Positions 1 through 8,800 of a stretch of DNA of 37,473 nt are shown in pieces (positions within the stretch are counted from its first letter, which is position 1; every line of letters begins with the position of its first letter). The stretch comes from Erythrobacter sp. (GTDB taxonomy: Bacteria; Pseudomonadota; Alphaproteobacteria; Sphingomonadales; Sphingomonadaceae). The DNA lies in the NCBI GenBank assembly GCA_030148605.1, contig JASBTD010000054.1, forward strand, positions 1 through 37,473. The letters are read 5' to 3'. The translations under genes were made by a program, and so were the position numbers. The notes beneath the pieces were generated by a model. It saw only the letters and a program-made list of their open reading frames with translations, searched no databases and was not told the DNA's origin.

Positions 1-1418
1 TCACCTTTTACGATCGGCTTGTGGTTGGTCCGTACCCATGGAGTGAAGGCCGGATCGAATGTAAAATACTCCCCGTAGAGATGCCTTGCAGCGATCGGCT
101 CACGACCCGCCAGCTGCTTTGCAACGACTTCGTCGAGAAACATACCACCCGGAAGTTCGTTGACCGATACGAGCCTGGTCCCAGGAAGCATGGCCATATC
201 CGGCCGCGCCGCGTGATCATCCGTCCGTCGTGCGGCCAGCAAACTCGTTGGTGCCGTTTTTGCGTATTCCCCCAAGATCGCGCTGATGGCATTCCCGAAG
301 ATTGACTTGCCATTCGCCCCGAAGCCGACGCAGAAGACGATAATCTCTTCGGCGGTCTCGCCCGTAAGCGTCAGCCCAAGGAGTAACTGCACGGCTTCGA
401 TGGTCTTGACGTCGGGTGTTCCATCTTCGTTGACGAAGACTTCATCGAGAAATTGGCGCCACCGAGGGCAGTCAGCTGTCTTTTCGAAGCTTGCCGCGCA
501 GCGGCGGGTGATCAGCACTTCGGGTTTGTTCGTCTGGAGCCACCCCATCCGCAGGTTCACCACGCCATTCTTGACGCCTAGCATGTCGGGATGCGCATCG
601 AGTTGATCGGGGGTAGCGCCCATACCCGGCTCTGACGCTGCCAGTTTGAGCATTGCCTCCAGGCGTGAGCGCATCGACGCTTGTGTGGCCTCCCGGATTA
701 ACCGTTTCGCCTTGTCCTGGTCATCGCCCAGAAAACCTGCGGCGCGCTTCACCAGCTCCTTCGCAACTTCCTTCGCTGCCTCAAGCTCTTCCCCCTTTTC
801 GCAACGGCGCCACCGTTTATGGCGCCAAATCAGCCAGTACCCCGCTTTGTGGACGAACAGCATCTTGCCTTGGAACATGCGGGCGAATGCCTTGGCATTC
901 CTGACGTCGCCAGATAGGGTCCAGTCGACGATCGGCTGCACCTCCAGATCAGCGCAGGCCTTGGTGATAGTACGATGGCGGTAATCAGGCCGGTCTTGCC
1001 ACTTTTCGCGTTGCGTGAGGCCGCTGCGGTTTATGACTGCTTCGGTGAGTGCGACTAACTCTTCGGGCGAAGTGACACGGTCAGTCAGGCTTTTGGCAAT
1101 ATATCCTGCCGTCGCGAGGTCAGCATCGCTCTGGCTTTCGTAGTGCCCGCCCCCGCGGCGTGCGCCGTCTTGATCGAAATCGCCTCTCCAGAGCAATGTG
1201 TGCTCCTTCTCCATTTCGGCGGCGACCTGCGCCACAATAAGCTGCTGACCATCGGTTAGATCAGCATCAGATACGGTTGAGAGTTCCGGTCGATAATGCT
1301 TCTGCCTGGTCGTTTGCTTGCCCAGTTTCGGGGGGAATGCTTGCTTCAGGGTCGCCACGCTATAGCGCGTACGCATCGCGACCACTTTGACCTCGGGGCA
1401 GAGAGCAGTGTCGATCAT
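1..1418 (-). CDS. P4/D5-type phage primase-helicase, C-terminus cut by window edge
   Basis: About 472 codons are open from an ATG at 1418 to the left edge, so the C-terminus is missing. A Walker A motif GFGANGKS lies near residues 365-372. It is followed by RLVSVNELPGG and by TNHKP close to the edge, the layout of the superfamily 3 helicase domain of D5/P4-type proteins, which unwind and prime the DNA of phages, satellites and integrative elements. The first ~270 residues are less conserved and charged. The start overlaps the stop of the upstream primase gene in an ATGA, which suggests translational coupling. With the adjacent RepB-type primase it forms the replication module of the element. 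The family is clear; which kind of element it serves is not. Confidence 0.88.
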   Translation of the reverse strand, partial: MIDTALCPEVKVVAMRTRYSVATLKQAFPPKLGKQTTRQKHYRPELSTVSDADLTDGQQLIVAQVAAEMEKEHTLLWRGDFDQDGARRGGGHYESQSDADLATAGYIAKSLTDRVTSPEELVALTEAVINRSGLTQREKWQDRPDYRHRTITKACADLEVQPIVDWTLSGDVRNAKAFARMFQGKMLFVHKAGYWLIWRHKRWRRCEKGEELEAAKEVAKELVKRAAGFLGDDQDKAKRLIREATQASMRSRLEAMLKLAASEPGMGATPDQLDAHPDMLGVKNGVVNLRMGWLQTNKPEVLITRRCAASFEKTADCPRWRQFLDEVFVNEDGTPDVKTIEAVQLLLGLTLTGETAEEIIVFCVGFGANGKSIFGNAISAILGEYAKTAPTSLLAARRTDDHAARPDMAMLPGTRLVSVNELPGGMFLDEVVAKQLAGREPIAARHLYGEYFTFDPAFTPWVRTNHKPIVKG

Positions 1419-1957
1419 TCCGGCCTCCCGTCACGGTGCTTCATGTGGCAAAACCCAGGTAGCCGCAGAAGCCGTGACACATCGATTGCTGCCTTATCGG
1501 CACCCAGTTCCACGAGTTTCCGGTTGATCGCTTCTGCAGTCTCCAGATCCAGCGCTTCGCCTTCTTCGAGCAGCCAGTAGAAGTGCAGGTTTTTGGGGCC
1601 GCTAGTCTCGATTTCGAGGGTCGGCGGTAGCTTTTTGCGAATCGCGGCGAGCTTGTCATCGGATGTCCCGTCCATGTCGGCGTGAATGCCCCGGATTCGC
1701 GCTAGATTCTCTTTGCGGCGCTGCCCGTCGAACTCGTTCACCGCAATGAAGATACCGGCTCCGGCTTCGTTCGCCGTTTCAAGCTTGGGGAGGAGGGCTT
1801 CAACTTCTTTGCGCGACTTTTTGGGGTAGCGGCCCGACAAGGGGTCGGGTTTCAGTTTGGCAGCGCCCTTGGGCAGATCGGTGTAGGTCTCGATGTTAAA
1901 CCGAGCCTCACCTCGGTGGTCGAGGAGATCGAGGAAGATGAGGGTGGGGTGGGTCAC
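1415..1957 (-). CDS. RepB-like DNA primase (primase-polymerase fold)
   Basis: This 180-residue protein probably synthesises primers for replication of the integrated element after excision. The fragment HADMDGTSDD (Asp94 and Asp96) looks like the catalytic Asp-x-Asp of archaeo-eukaryotic/RepB-type primases. The segment SGPKNLHFYWLL (His125) matches the following conserved block of plasmid and phage RepB primases, and RLLRLPGFCHMKH near the C-terminus matches the usual RxPGxxxxK block. The start is a GTG at 1957 with GGGGAGGG upstream. The stop of the excisionase gene overlaps this GTG by one base, and its own stop overlaps the helicase start. Many relatives are fused to the helicase; here they are two coupled genes. 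Confidence 0.8.
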   Translation of the reverse strand: MTHPTLIFLDLLDHRGEARFNIETYTDLPKGAAKLKPDPLSGRYPKKSRKEVEALLPKLETANEAGAGIFIAVNEFDGQRRKENLARIRGIHADMDGTSDDKLAAIRKKLPPTLEIETSGPKNLHFYWLLEEGEALDLETAEAINRKLVELGADKAAIDVSRLLRLPGFCHMKHRDGRPE

Positions 1958-2142
1958 TAGTCCACCCTCCCCGTGATCAGGGCCTGCAGGCTAGCTGCGG
2001 GTATGAGAGTGCGCCCATCGACCTTTACCGTTTCAAGACAGCCCCTGGAAATGAGGCTGTAGATCTTCGTCCGACTTAAGCCAGTCGCTGCGCATGCGTC
2101 GTTTACGTTGTAACTGATCGTATCACGAGGGCCGTATTGCAT
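1957..2142 (-). CDS. AlpA/excisionase-like helix-turn-helix protein
   Basis: A 61-residue protein with a MerR/excisionase-type winged helix: NVNDACAATGLSRTKIYSLI forms the helix-turn-helix and is followed by KVDGRTLIPAASLQALI, the typical wing. Such proteins regulate or direct excision of phage-like elements by binding near the integrase att site. The ATG at 2142 is preferred because GGAAG lies six bases upstream; an in-frame TTG at 2154 would add four residues but would cover that ribosome site. Its position between the integrase module and the replication genes fits a directionality factor or an AlpA-like activator. Which of the two it is cannot be told from sequence. Confidence 0.82.
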   Translation of the reverse strand: MQYGPRDTISYNVNDACAATGLSRTKIYSLISRGCLETVKVDGRTLIPAASLQALITGRVD

Positions 2143-2190
2143 GTTATCTTCCAATCCAAAATGGGACTGGGAAGATTGTCAGTTGGGCAG

Positions 2191-2221
2191 TGCGCCGAAA
2201 CAACAGGGTCTATTCGGCGCA
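2191..2221. other. Inverted repeat between the integrase and excisionase operons
   Basis: TGCGCCGAA (2191-2199) and TTCGGCGCA (2213-2221) are perfect 9-base complements around a 13-base loop. The hairpin lies just downstream of the 165-residue gene and upstream of the excisionase on the minus strand. No clear T-tract follows on either strand, so it may be a weak terminator or a protein-binding site of the element. Confidence 0.5.
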
Positions 2222-2236
2222 AGTTTCTTCCTCGTG

Positions 2237-2734
2237 CTAATCGCGAAAAAGGCGATCAAGGCTTTTGCCGGTAACCGCCTCGCCACGCCGGTGAAATCCT
2301 TGGGAGTTTAGCGCTCGAGCGACTTTCCTACAGGCTGCAATGCGGGATTTTATGCCGTGGTCTTTCTGGTACGCCAGAATAGCGACCTTGAGGGCTTCGT
2401 CCTGCTTCCTTTGCTGAGCAGATAGGCTTGCATTTGAGCCATGACTGTAGGCCGTCAGGACTTCGTGCGTAAGCCCTTTGTCCAAGTCGCAAAGTGCATC
2501 GATTAGCTCCATTAGAATTTCTGTCGCAGGGTGCTCCAGTTCAACCGCAGTGCCGTCCTTCAGTGTCGATAGTGGCGAGCACATGGTGTCGGTAAGGTTG
2601 CTCCGGACGATGTTAAGCAAGTCGATTACGTCCCGGCGCTTTAAGCCATCGTGCTCGGCACCGCCGAAGCGTTCATTCAGCTTCTCTAAAAGCCGACCCT
2701 GTGGGGCGACTGCGGGGCGGCCAACGCCCTTCAT
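2237..2734 (-). CDS. Unknown 165-residue protein coupled to the integrase gene
   Basis: I do not recognise a family. The protein is soluble, without signal peptide or membrane segment. The N-terminus (GRPAVAPQGRLLEKLNERFGG) is basic and could bind DNA. The middle is helical and acidic, with no metal or nucleotide motif visible. The C-terminal part (about 120-165) is Lys/Arg rich and resembles a small helical DNA-binding or resolvase-like tail (ACRKVARALNSQGFHRRG), but this is only an impression. The start codon overlaps the integrase stop in an ATGA, so it is probably translated with the integrase and may act in integration or excision. Base composition matches the rest of the element. Confidence 0.7.
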   Translation of the reverse strand: MKGVGRPAVAPQGRLLEKLNERFGGAEHDGLKRRDVIDLLNIVRSNLTDTMCSPLSTLKDGTAVELEHPATEILMELIDALCDLDKGLTHEVLTAYSHGSNASLSAQQRKQDEALKVAILAYQKDHGIKSRIAACRKVARALNSQGFHRRGEAVTGKSLDRLFRD

Positions 2735-3891
2735 AGCGCTAACTTTTCGAGGGCAGTAACCGCAGCATCGGAAACGAGATGGCCATAATGCCGCTCAATC
2801 ATTTCCACACTGGTTCCAGAGATTTGGGCGATGGTCAGCAACGGCAGTCCGTCCTGGACTAGGTCGGTTATGACACTGTGTCGTAGGGTGTAAGCGCATG
2901 TCTCGCGCGGCAGCCCCGCAGTATATGCCGCCTCTGCGATGGGGATCTTCCAGCTGTTACGATCCCATGCTTTGCCATTGCTTCGCATAAACATGGGAGC
3001 GCCAGGCAGCTTGTCTTCTGATTGCGCGGTCATCAGGTCAGCCACAGCCTGCGGCACCACAAACTTCCTCGGCTTGCCGTTCTTGTCATGGCCAACCGCC
3101 AACTCCCGTGTGGTCGCGTTGAAATTCCGAACGATAAGTTTGGCCATGGCCCCAGGGCGCAGCGGTAGTAGGCAAAGTGCCTGAAAAAAGGGCCGGTCCT
3201 TCGCCGGGACGGCATCAAGAAGTGCGCGGCGTTGCGGCCGCGGCAAATATAGATCACGGCGGCCATCGGCATTTGGAACCGCTTTCAATGCCGCCTGCCA
3301 GTCGGCATCCGTGTTTGGCTTACCGGGCGCCAGGACCTTGTTGAGAGCGGCCCGAAGCACAGCCATATCACGGTTGACACTTGCAGGGCTCCGCGCACGT
3401 GTGAGCGGCGGCTCTTGGCCACGCTTCCCGATCACTGCTGGCTTTTCCTCGAGCCACTTCCGCCATTCCAGTAGGTGTCGGCGACGCAATTTGTCGAGCT
3501 TCACTTTAGCGAGATCGTGCGAGTAGACGTGCCGCTCGAAACGTGATCCGGCTTCTGGTTTGGCGGCTGCATACTCACGGCATGCATCTCCGACTGTCTC
3601 GAGCTTCATGTCGACGAGCCCGCCACCTTCCACTTCGATGGCGAAATCTTCTGCGGCACTCTTGGCCAGTGCATACCGCTCATTGCCCTTCGCCTCGGCC
3701 AGTGAACCTAGACTTCTGCGCCGATAACCGCGCGACTGCTCCTCATAGGCTCGCGCAACCCAAGTCCCATCACCGCCGCTCACGGAGGGGCAATATCCAA
3801 GGAAGCGGCCGGGACTAAGGCGCTGCCAATGTGGCTCCGCGTTCGGCTTGGGCTTCAGGCGTTCTCGATCTTTTACGCGGCTCAAATCCAT
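2731..3891 (-). CDS. Tyrosine recombinase (phage-type integrase)
   Basis: About 386 residues from the ATG at 3891; an in-frame ATG at 3951 adds 20 residues without a ribosome site and would run into the repeated att-flanking DNA. An N-terminal DNA-binding part (to ~residue 205) precedes the catalytic domain. Visible catalytic residues are Arg245 (LRPGAMAKL), a Lys near 270 (HDKNGK), Arg337 (YTLRHS) and the nucleophile Tyr369 (ERHYGHL). Two usual histidines differ: Tyr334 sits where the H of HxxR is expected, and SGTS replaces the LGHS block. From memory, such variants occur in related alphaproteobacterial integrases. The gene lies next to the tRNA-Arg fragment at 4029-4078, its likely target. 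Confidence 0.92.
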   Translation of the reverse strand: MDLSRVKDRERLKPKPNAEPHWQRLSPGRFLGYCPSVSGGDGTWVARAYEEQSRGYRRRSLGSLAEAKGNERYALAKSAAEDFAIEVEGGGLVDMKLETVGDACREYAAAKPEAGSRFERHVYSHDLAKVKLDKLRRRHLLEWRKWLEEKPAVIGKRGQEPPLTRARSPASVNRDMAVLRAALNKVLAPGKPNTDADWQAALKAVPNADGRRDLYLPRPQRRALLDAVPAKDRPFFQALCLLPLRPGAMAKLIVRNFNATTRELAVGHDKNGKPRKFVVPQAVADLMTAQSEDKLPGAPMFMRSNGKAWDRNSWKIPIAEAAYTAGLPRETCAYTLRHSVITDLVQDGLPLLTIAQISGTSVEMIERHYGHLVSDAAVTALEKLAL

Positions 3892-3950
3892 GCTGCACCC
3901 TGACCTTGGACCTGGACAAGAACGTCGCCCAGAAAATTCCCGTAAAACCA

Positions 3951-4023
3951 TATGGGACAGCTACGAACAAAATACAACGCCTTCACAATGTCTTCTGACA
4001 CAATGGGACACTATGGGATAGCT
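3951..4023. repeat. Short repeats flanking the att site (possible integrase arm sites)
   Basis: TATGGGACAGCT at 3951-3962 recurs as TATGGGATAGCT at 4012-4023 (one mismatch in 12), and AATGGGACAC lies between them at 4002-4011. All share TGGGA(C/T)A and face the same way, within a locally AT-rich stretch between the integrase gene and the tRNA fragment. The place and spacing suit arm-type integrase or excisionase binding sites. A further AATGGGAC occurs upstream of the excisionase gene at about 2159-2166. Confidence 0.5.
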
Positions 4024-4028
4024 TTACC

Positions 4029-4078
4029 CTGCCCTCCGAAGGCAGAGGTCACAGGTTCGAATCCTGTCGGGTGCGCCA
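4029..4078 (+). other. 3' fragment of tRNA-Arg(CCG), the attachment site of the element
   Basis: The fragment contains the anticodon stem CTGCC/GGCAG, loop CTCCGAA with anticodon CCG at 4036-4038, the variable loop, the T arm ACAGG-TTCGAAT-CCTGT, the acceptor 3' strand CGGGTGC, discriminator G and CCA. The acceptor 5' strand (expected GCACCCG) and the D arm are absent upstream, where the sequence is element DNA. This is the pattern left when an element enters a tRNA gene and the displaced host 3' end remains at one junction; the complete gene should then lie at the other end, left of the window. The fragment itself is unlikely to be a working tRNA. Confidence 0.85.
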
Positions 4079-4102
4079 GTCTCTTGCAGCTCCAATCAGC
4101 GG

Positions 4103-5626
4103 TTAGCCAATCATGGGCGCGGGGCAATAGCGCTTCAGATAATCGCCATGGCCGGGCATGTGCTGGACCACAAAGCGGATCGACTTTTCCATCTCGTCGA
4201 GCTCCTTGCGTGTCTTGGCCGGGTTGAGCGTATCTGCCATCGCATTGTGCCCGCCCATGGCGACGCCCTGCCCCATCATCACGGCTGCCCAGCTGGTTTC
4301 CGTGAACAACTCGTCTTCTTCACGGAAGATCTGTCCGTTGCGCTTGAACAGCTCGATCTTCTCGGTGAGCGTGTCGGGCACGCTCATTGTCCGGCAGTAA
4401 TTCCAGAATTCGGAATCATCACGGCTGGTCGCGTTGTAATGCAGGATGAGGAAATCGCGGATTCGCGTGTATTCTTTCAGCGTCAGGCGGTTGAAGGCAT
4501 CCTCTTGGGTCTGCGTGATTCCATTGAGCGAAAGAACCGAGATGAGCTTGTTGATACCAGTGTTGATCAAGTGAATTGACGTCGATTCGAGGGGTTCCAT
4601 GAACCCGGCCGACAGTCCAAGCGCGACTACGTTCTTGTTCCAGAATTTCTTTCTGTGACCGGTGACGAAGCGCAAGAGGTTGGGATCGGCAGTGGGCTTG
4701 CCAGCCAGATTGCCCACCAGAATATCGTGCGCTTCATCGTCACTCATGAACTGGCTGCAATAGACATGACCATTGCCGTTGCGGTGCTGCAGCGGGACCT
4801 GCCATTGCCACCCTGCCGGGTGAGCGGTGGCTCGGGTATAGGGCGGCGGCGGGCTGCCATCATCGCGATTGCACGGCAGAGCAACTGCGCGGTCGCACGG
4901 TAGCCAGTGCGTCCAGTCCTCATATCCTGTTTTCAGCGCCTGCTCGATCAGCAGGCCGCGAAAGCCCGAGCAATCGATAAACAGGTCGCCAGCAAATTGC
5001 TTGCCGTCCTCGAGAGTTACCGAAGAAACAAAGCCGCTCTCCGGATCCAGCGAAACATCGGCAATGCGGCCTTCCTGGCGGACAACCCCTCTTTGTTCGG
5101 CATATTTCCTCAGGAAGCGAGCATAGCGGCCTGCGTCGAGATGATAAGCATAGTTGACCGGCGGCAAGTCATCGCGGGCGTAATCTTCCGTTCGGGCGAA
5201 CTTCCCGAAATGCGCGGCCATGGTCTCCAGATTGAAAACCTGGATGGGCCGGTTGTCGCCGGACTCGCGGAACTTGTGCCACACGTGGTGGAATGACACC
5301 CCGCCCATCTGGTAGCCATAGGCACCAAAAGGGTGGATGTAGCTTTCGCCGACATTGCCCCAGTTCACAAACTGGATGCCGAGCTTGAAGCTGCCTTGCG
5401 ACGCTGCGAGCATCTCGCGTTCGTCCACGCCCAGCAGTTGGTTGAACTCGACGAAGGGCGGAATGGTCGCTTCGCCGACACCCACAGTGCCGATCGCTTC
5501 CGATTCGATCAGCGTGATGTCGACCTTGTTGCCATCGCGCAGTCGCGAGAGCACTGCTGCTGCCATCCAGCCTGCGGTGCCACCACCCACGATGACGATG
5601 TGCTCAATCGGCTTGTTGCGACTCAT
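4103..5626 (-). CDS. Flavin-dependent (tryptophan/indole-type) halogenase
   Basis: A 507-residue protein of the PrnA-like halogenase family, which uses reduced FAD, oxygen and a halide to halogenate an aromatic substrate. The nucleotide-binding motif GGGTAGW is at residues 14-20. Lys81 (SFKLGIQF) corresponds to the catalytic lysine, Glu347 (MEPLESTS) to the catalytic glutamate, and GWQWQVP (272-278) to the WxWxIP signature, with Val for Ile. The start has GAGGGTGAGGG directly upstream. The gene is divergent from a TonB-dependent receptor and shares its operator region, an association known from sphingomonads, Caulobacter and Xanthomonas sugar loci. No flavin reductase lies nearby. The natural substrate cannot be read from sequence. 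Confidence 0.9.
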   Translation of the reverse strand: MSRNKPIEHIVIVGGGTAGWMAAAVLSRLRDGNKVDITLIESEAIGTVGVGEATIPPFVEFNQLLGVDEREMLAASQGSFKLGIQFVNWGNVGESYIHPFGAYGYQMGGVSFHHVWHKFRESGDNRPIQVFNLETMAAHFGKFARTEDYARDDLPPVNYAYHLDAGRYARFLRKYAEQRGVVRQEGRIADVSLDPESGFVSSVTLEDGKQFAGDLFIDCSGFRGLLIEQALKTGYEDWTHWLPCDRAVALPCNRDDGSPPPPYTRATAHPAGWQWQVPLQHRNGNGHVYCSQFMSDDEAHDILVGNLAGKPTADPNLLRFVTGHRKKFWNKNVVALGLSAGFMEPLESTSIHLINTGINKLISVLSLNGITQTQEDAFNRLTLKEYTRIRDFLILHYNATSRDDSEFWNYCRTMSVPDTLTEKIELFKRNGQIFREEDELFTETSWAAVMMGQGVAMGGHNAMADTLNPAKTRKELDEMEKSIRFVVQHMPGHGDYLKRYCPAPMIG

Positions 5627-5705
5627 CCCTCACCCTCTACCTTGGTTCTGGCCGTCGGGCCAGTTGCATGAATGCCACGCTCGAGCGGAAAGGGGAAGGG
5701 CATTT

Positions 5706-5741
5706 TGTGAACGTTCATTTTTTGCTTGTGAACGCTAACAA
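5706..5741. promoter_or_regulatory. Two LacI-type operators between halogenase and receptor genes
   Basis: TGAACGTTCA (5708-5717) is a perfect palindrome. TTGTGAACGCTAACAA (5726-5741) is an imperfect one with the same GAACG core. Their centres are 21 bases apart, about two helical turns, so dimers would bind on one face. They lie between the two divergent starts and resemble the palindrome upstream of the GH3 gene, with the central CG typical of LacI-family sites. The regulator encoded at 9149-10210 is the obvious candidate. Confidence 0.65.
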
Positions 5742-5808
5742 TGTTGGATAGATGCGAGCTTGAAAAAAGAGGGCTGCGAGTCCTTTTTCTGAAACCTGGG
5801 AGGGTAAC

Positions 5809-8800
5809 TTGTCTCTGAATACGACCTTTGAGTCGGCGACTTCACGCCGCTTTCTTGCACTGAGCACCGCATCGAGCACCGCATCGAGCATCGCATTGTC
5901 GGCAATGATGGCGACTCCTGCAATCGCGCAGGACGCTGGAACGGATGATGCCGAGCCAGCTGCGGAAGAAGAAAACGTAATCGTCGTCACCGGCTTCCGC
6001 GCCGCACTGGAAAATGCGCAGAACATCAAGCGCGATGCCGACACTTTTGTCGATGCCATCACCGCAGAAGATATCGGCGCTCTCCCTGATCGTTCGGTAG
6101 CTGAGGCGCTGCAGCGCGTTCCCGGCGTCAACATTGGCCGCTTCGAGAAGACGACTGACCCTGACCGTTTCTCGGTCGAGGGCACTGGCGTTATCATCCG
6201 TGGCCTGCCGTTCGTTCGTTCTGAACTGAATGGGCGTGACATCTTCTCCGCTACCGGAGGCCGCGTGTTGAGCTTCAATGACGTTTCGCCCGAGCTGCTC
6301 GGCCGCGTCGAAGTGTTCAAGAACGTGACGGCCGACATGGTTGAAGGCGGCATCGCCGGCACCGTGAACCTCGTAACCCGCAAGCCGCTCGACAATCCTG
6401 GCTTCAATATCGCAGGCACCGTTGGTGCCAATTATGGCGACATGGCTGAAGAATGGTCGCCGGAATTCTCGGTTCTCGCATCGACCTCGGTTGACACCGA
6501 CGCCGGCTCGCTTGGTTTCCAGCTTGGCTATGCCAAGTCGGAGCTGGTCAGCCGCACTGACGCCTCGCAGCTGACAGACCCCTGCTACCGTGCCGATACA
6601 CTTGATGGTCCATGCTTCCGTACAAGAGCGGTTGGCTCCGGCGGGTTTGGCGACCCCACTGGGCTTGATGAAGCCAATTTCCCGCCTGCCGGGACCGTTG
6701 TCACGCCTAAGGGTGCCGGTGTGCGCACAACCCGGCTTGAGCGTGATCGCGAAGCGTGGTCTGCTGTTCTGCAGTACGAAAATCCCACAGGCGACTTTGG
6801 CTTCAGCTTCGAATGGCTGCGTTCGGACACCTCGTTCGAAACGGACGAGTACGCCATCCTGGCGCTGGTAAACAATGATGCAGCCTTCCCCGTTCCGGCG
6901 GCCGGCAGCACTTGGCAATATGACAGCAACGGGGTGTTCCAATCCGGAGTACTCACTCAGACAACAGGCGACTCGGGCTTCTCGCCTTGGGGTGGACTCC
7001 CGACCGAACTGCTTCGGTTCGGCCGACTCACCGACTCGACGACTGAGGATTTCTCGTTCGATGTCGACTGGAATGTCACGGATCGCCTGCGCGTCAACTT
7101 TGAAGCGCAGCGAATTCAATCGGACCTGTCGCAGGATGCCGCCATCGGTGTGATGAACACGTTCTCTGATATTCGCATTGATGCGAGCGGAGAAACGCCG
7201 CAAGTCGAATTCATTGCGAATAATGGGGCTCCGTCAGACCTGTTCAGCAACCCGGCATACACCTATTTCTGGTTCTTGCTCGATTCGAAGGCGCGCAATG
7301 AGGGTGAGCTCGACAGCCTGCGTTTCGATGCCGAATATGACATCAGCGACGATGGCTTTTTCAAGTCTGCGCGCTTTGGTGCGCGATGGGCAGAGCGTGA
7401 CCGCGTTACCCGTGACACCAATTTCCAGAACTGGGGATCGCTCGGTGCGCCATGGACCGGTCGCAACGGCCAGTGGGGCGCGACCGGGGGCTTTTATGCG
7501 CCTGGCGGTGGCGCCTATCCGACAGATTTTCCGGACGCGACAACCTTCTCCAATCCATTTGGTGACGGCTTCCAGCGCGGCAACGCGCCCACGCCGATAC
7601 CGAACGGGGCTGGATGGTTCTTCGGCGGCGACGATCTGATTGGTGAATACCTCTCCGGCCTCACAACTCGTCAGGGTCAAGAGATTGCAAACTTCAGCTT
7701 CCCTAACACGATTGGCGAAACTTGGACGCCGTTGGGTGACTTTACTGACGGTCAGATCTCTGATGTCATCGAAGAAACGAAGGCGGCCTATGCCCGGATC
7801 GACTTTGGCCATGATTTCAGCAACGGCTGGAATGTCGAAGGCAACTTTGGTGTTCGCTATGTTGAAACCGAGGTGATCAGCGACGGCAACCTAACCTTCC
7901 CGCGTCCTTCGGACTTTTCAGATGGCGTGGTTCCTGGACAACCAGCGGATGGCATCTTGCAGGTGAATGAACTCGAATTTGCTTGTGCGAATAATCCCAA
8001 CCCGAATGCTGTAATTGCCTATTGCAGCCTCTCCGATGCTCGTTTGGCGGAGTTCGCCGCGGCGATCACCGGCAATCAGATCATCGACGACCGCGCGATC
8101 AAGTTCGATCACTGGCTGCCCAGCTTCAATGCAAAGTTGGACATCGGCAACGGACTTCTGTTCCGCGTCGCTGTTTCTAAGGGCATTTCGCGGCCTGACC
8201 TGGCTCTGTTCCGCGCTGGCGGGCAGATCGTTGACAATACCGGAGACTTGCTTGCGGATGGCACGCTGGAAACCGGTCCGCTTTTCCAGATCTCGACGGG
8301 CAACCGCAATGTTCGCGCAACCGAATCGTGGAACTATGACCTGTCGGCCGAATGGTATTTTGATGATGTTGGCTCGCTCACGCTCTCCGGCTTTATCAAG
8401 GACATCAAGGGCATTGTCTCCAGCGGTGTCAATGTAGTCGACTATCCAAGCGGCAACGGTGATGTTCCGGTCGAAGTCAACGGCCCGAGTAACGAACTGG
8501 GCGGCACGCTGAAGGGCTTCGAAATCGCCTATCAGCAGACTTATGACTTCTTGCCAGGCCTGCTCAGCGGGTTGGGATCCCAGTTGACATATACCTATGT
8601 CGATGCTGGCGATTTCACTAACTCAGACTTGCTGCAGAACCGCGGTTCGTTCGCCTCGATCCAACCATTGCAGGGTGTTTCGAAACACACGGTCAACGCT
8701 GTTCTGTTCTACGAAAAGGGACCGTTTGCCGCTCGCACCGCCTATAACTGGCGCTCTGACTTCCTGATCACCCCGCGCGATGACATCTTCCCGTTCTCGC

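Noticed and set aside
4012..4078. A complete tRNA-Arg gene including the upstream GGATAG
   Set aside because: The acceptor 5' strand and D stem cannot be formed from the upstream bases; only the 3' part is tRNA-like.
5842..7203. Long minus-strand frame of 453 codons opposite the TonB receptor
   Set aside because: It lies antisense to a receptor with clear family motifs, has no recognisable domain, and is expected from codon bias at high GC.
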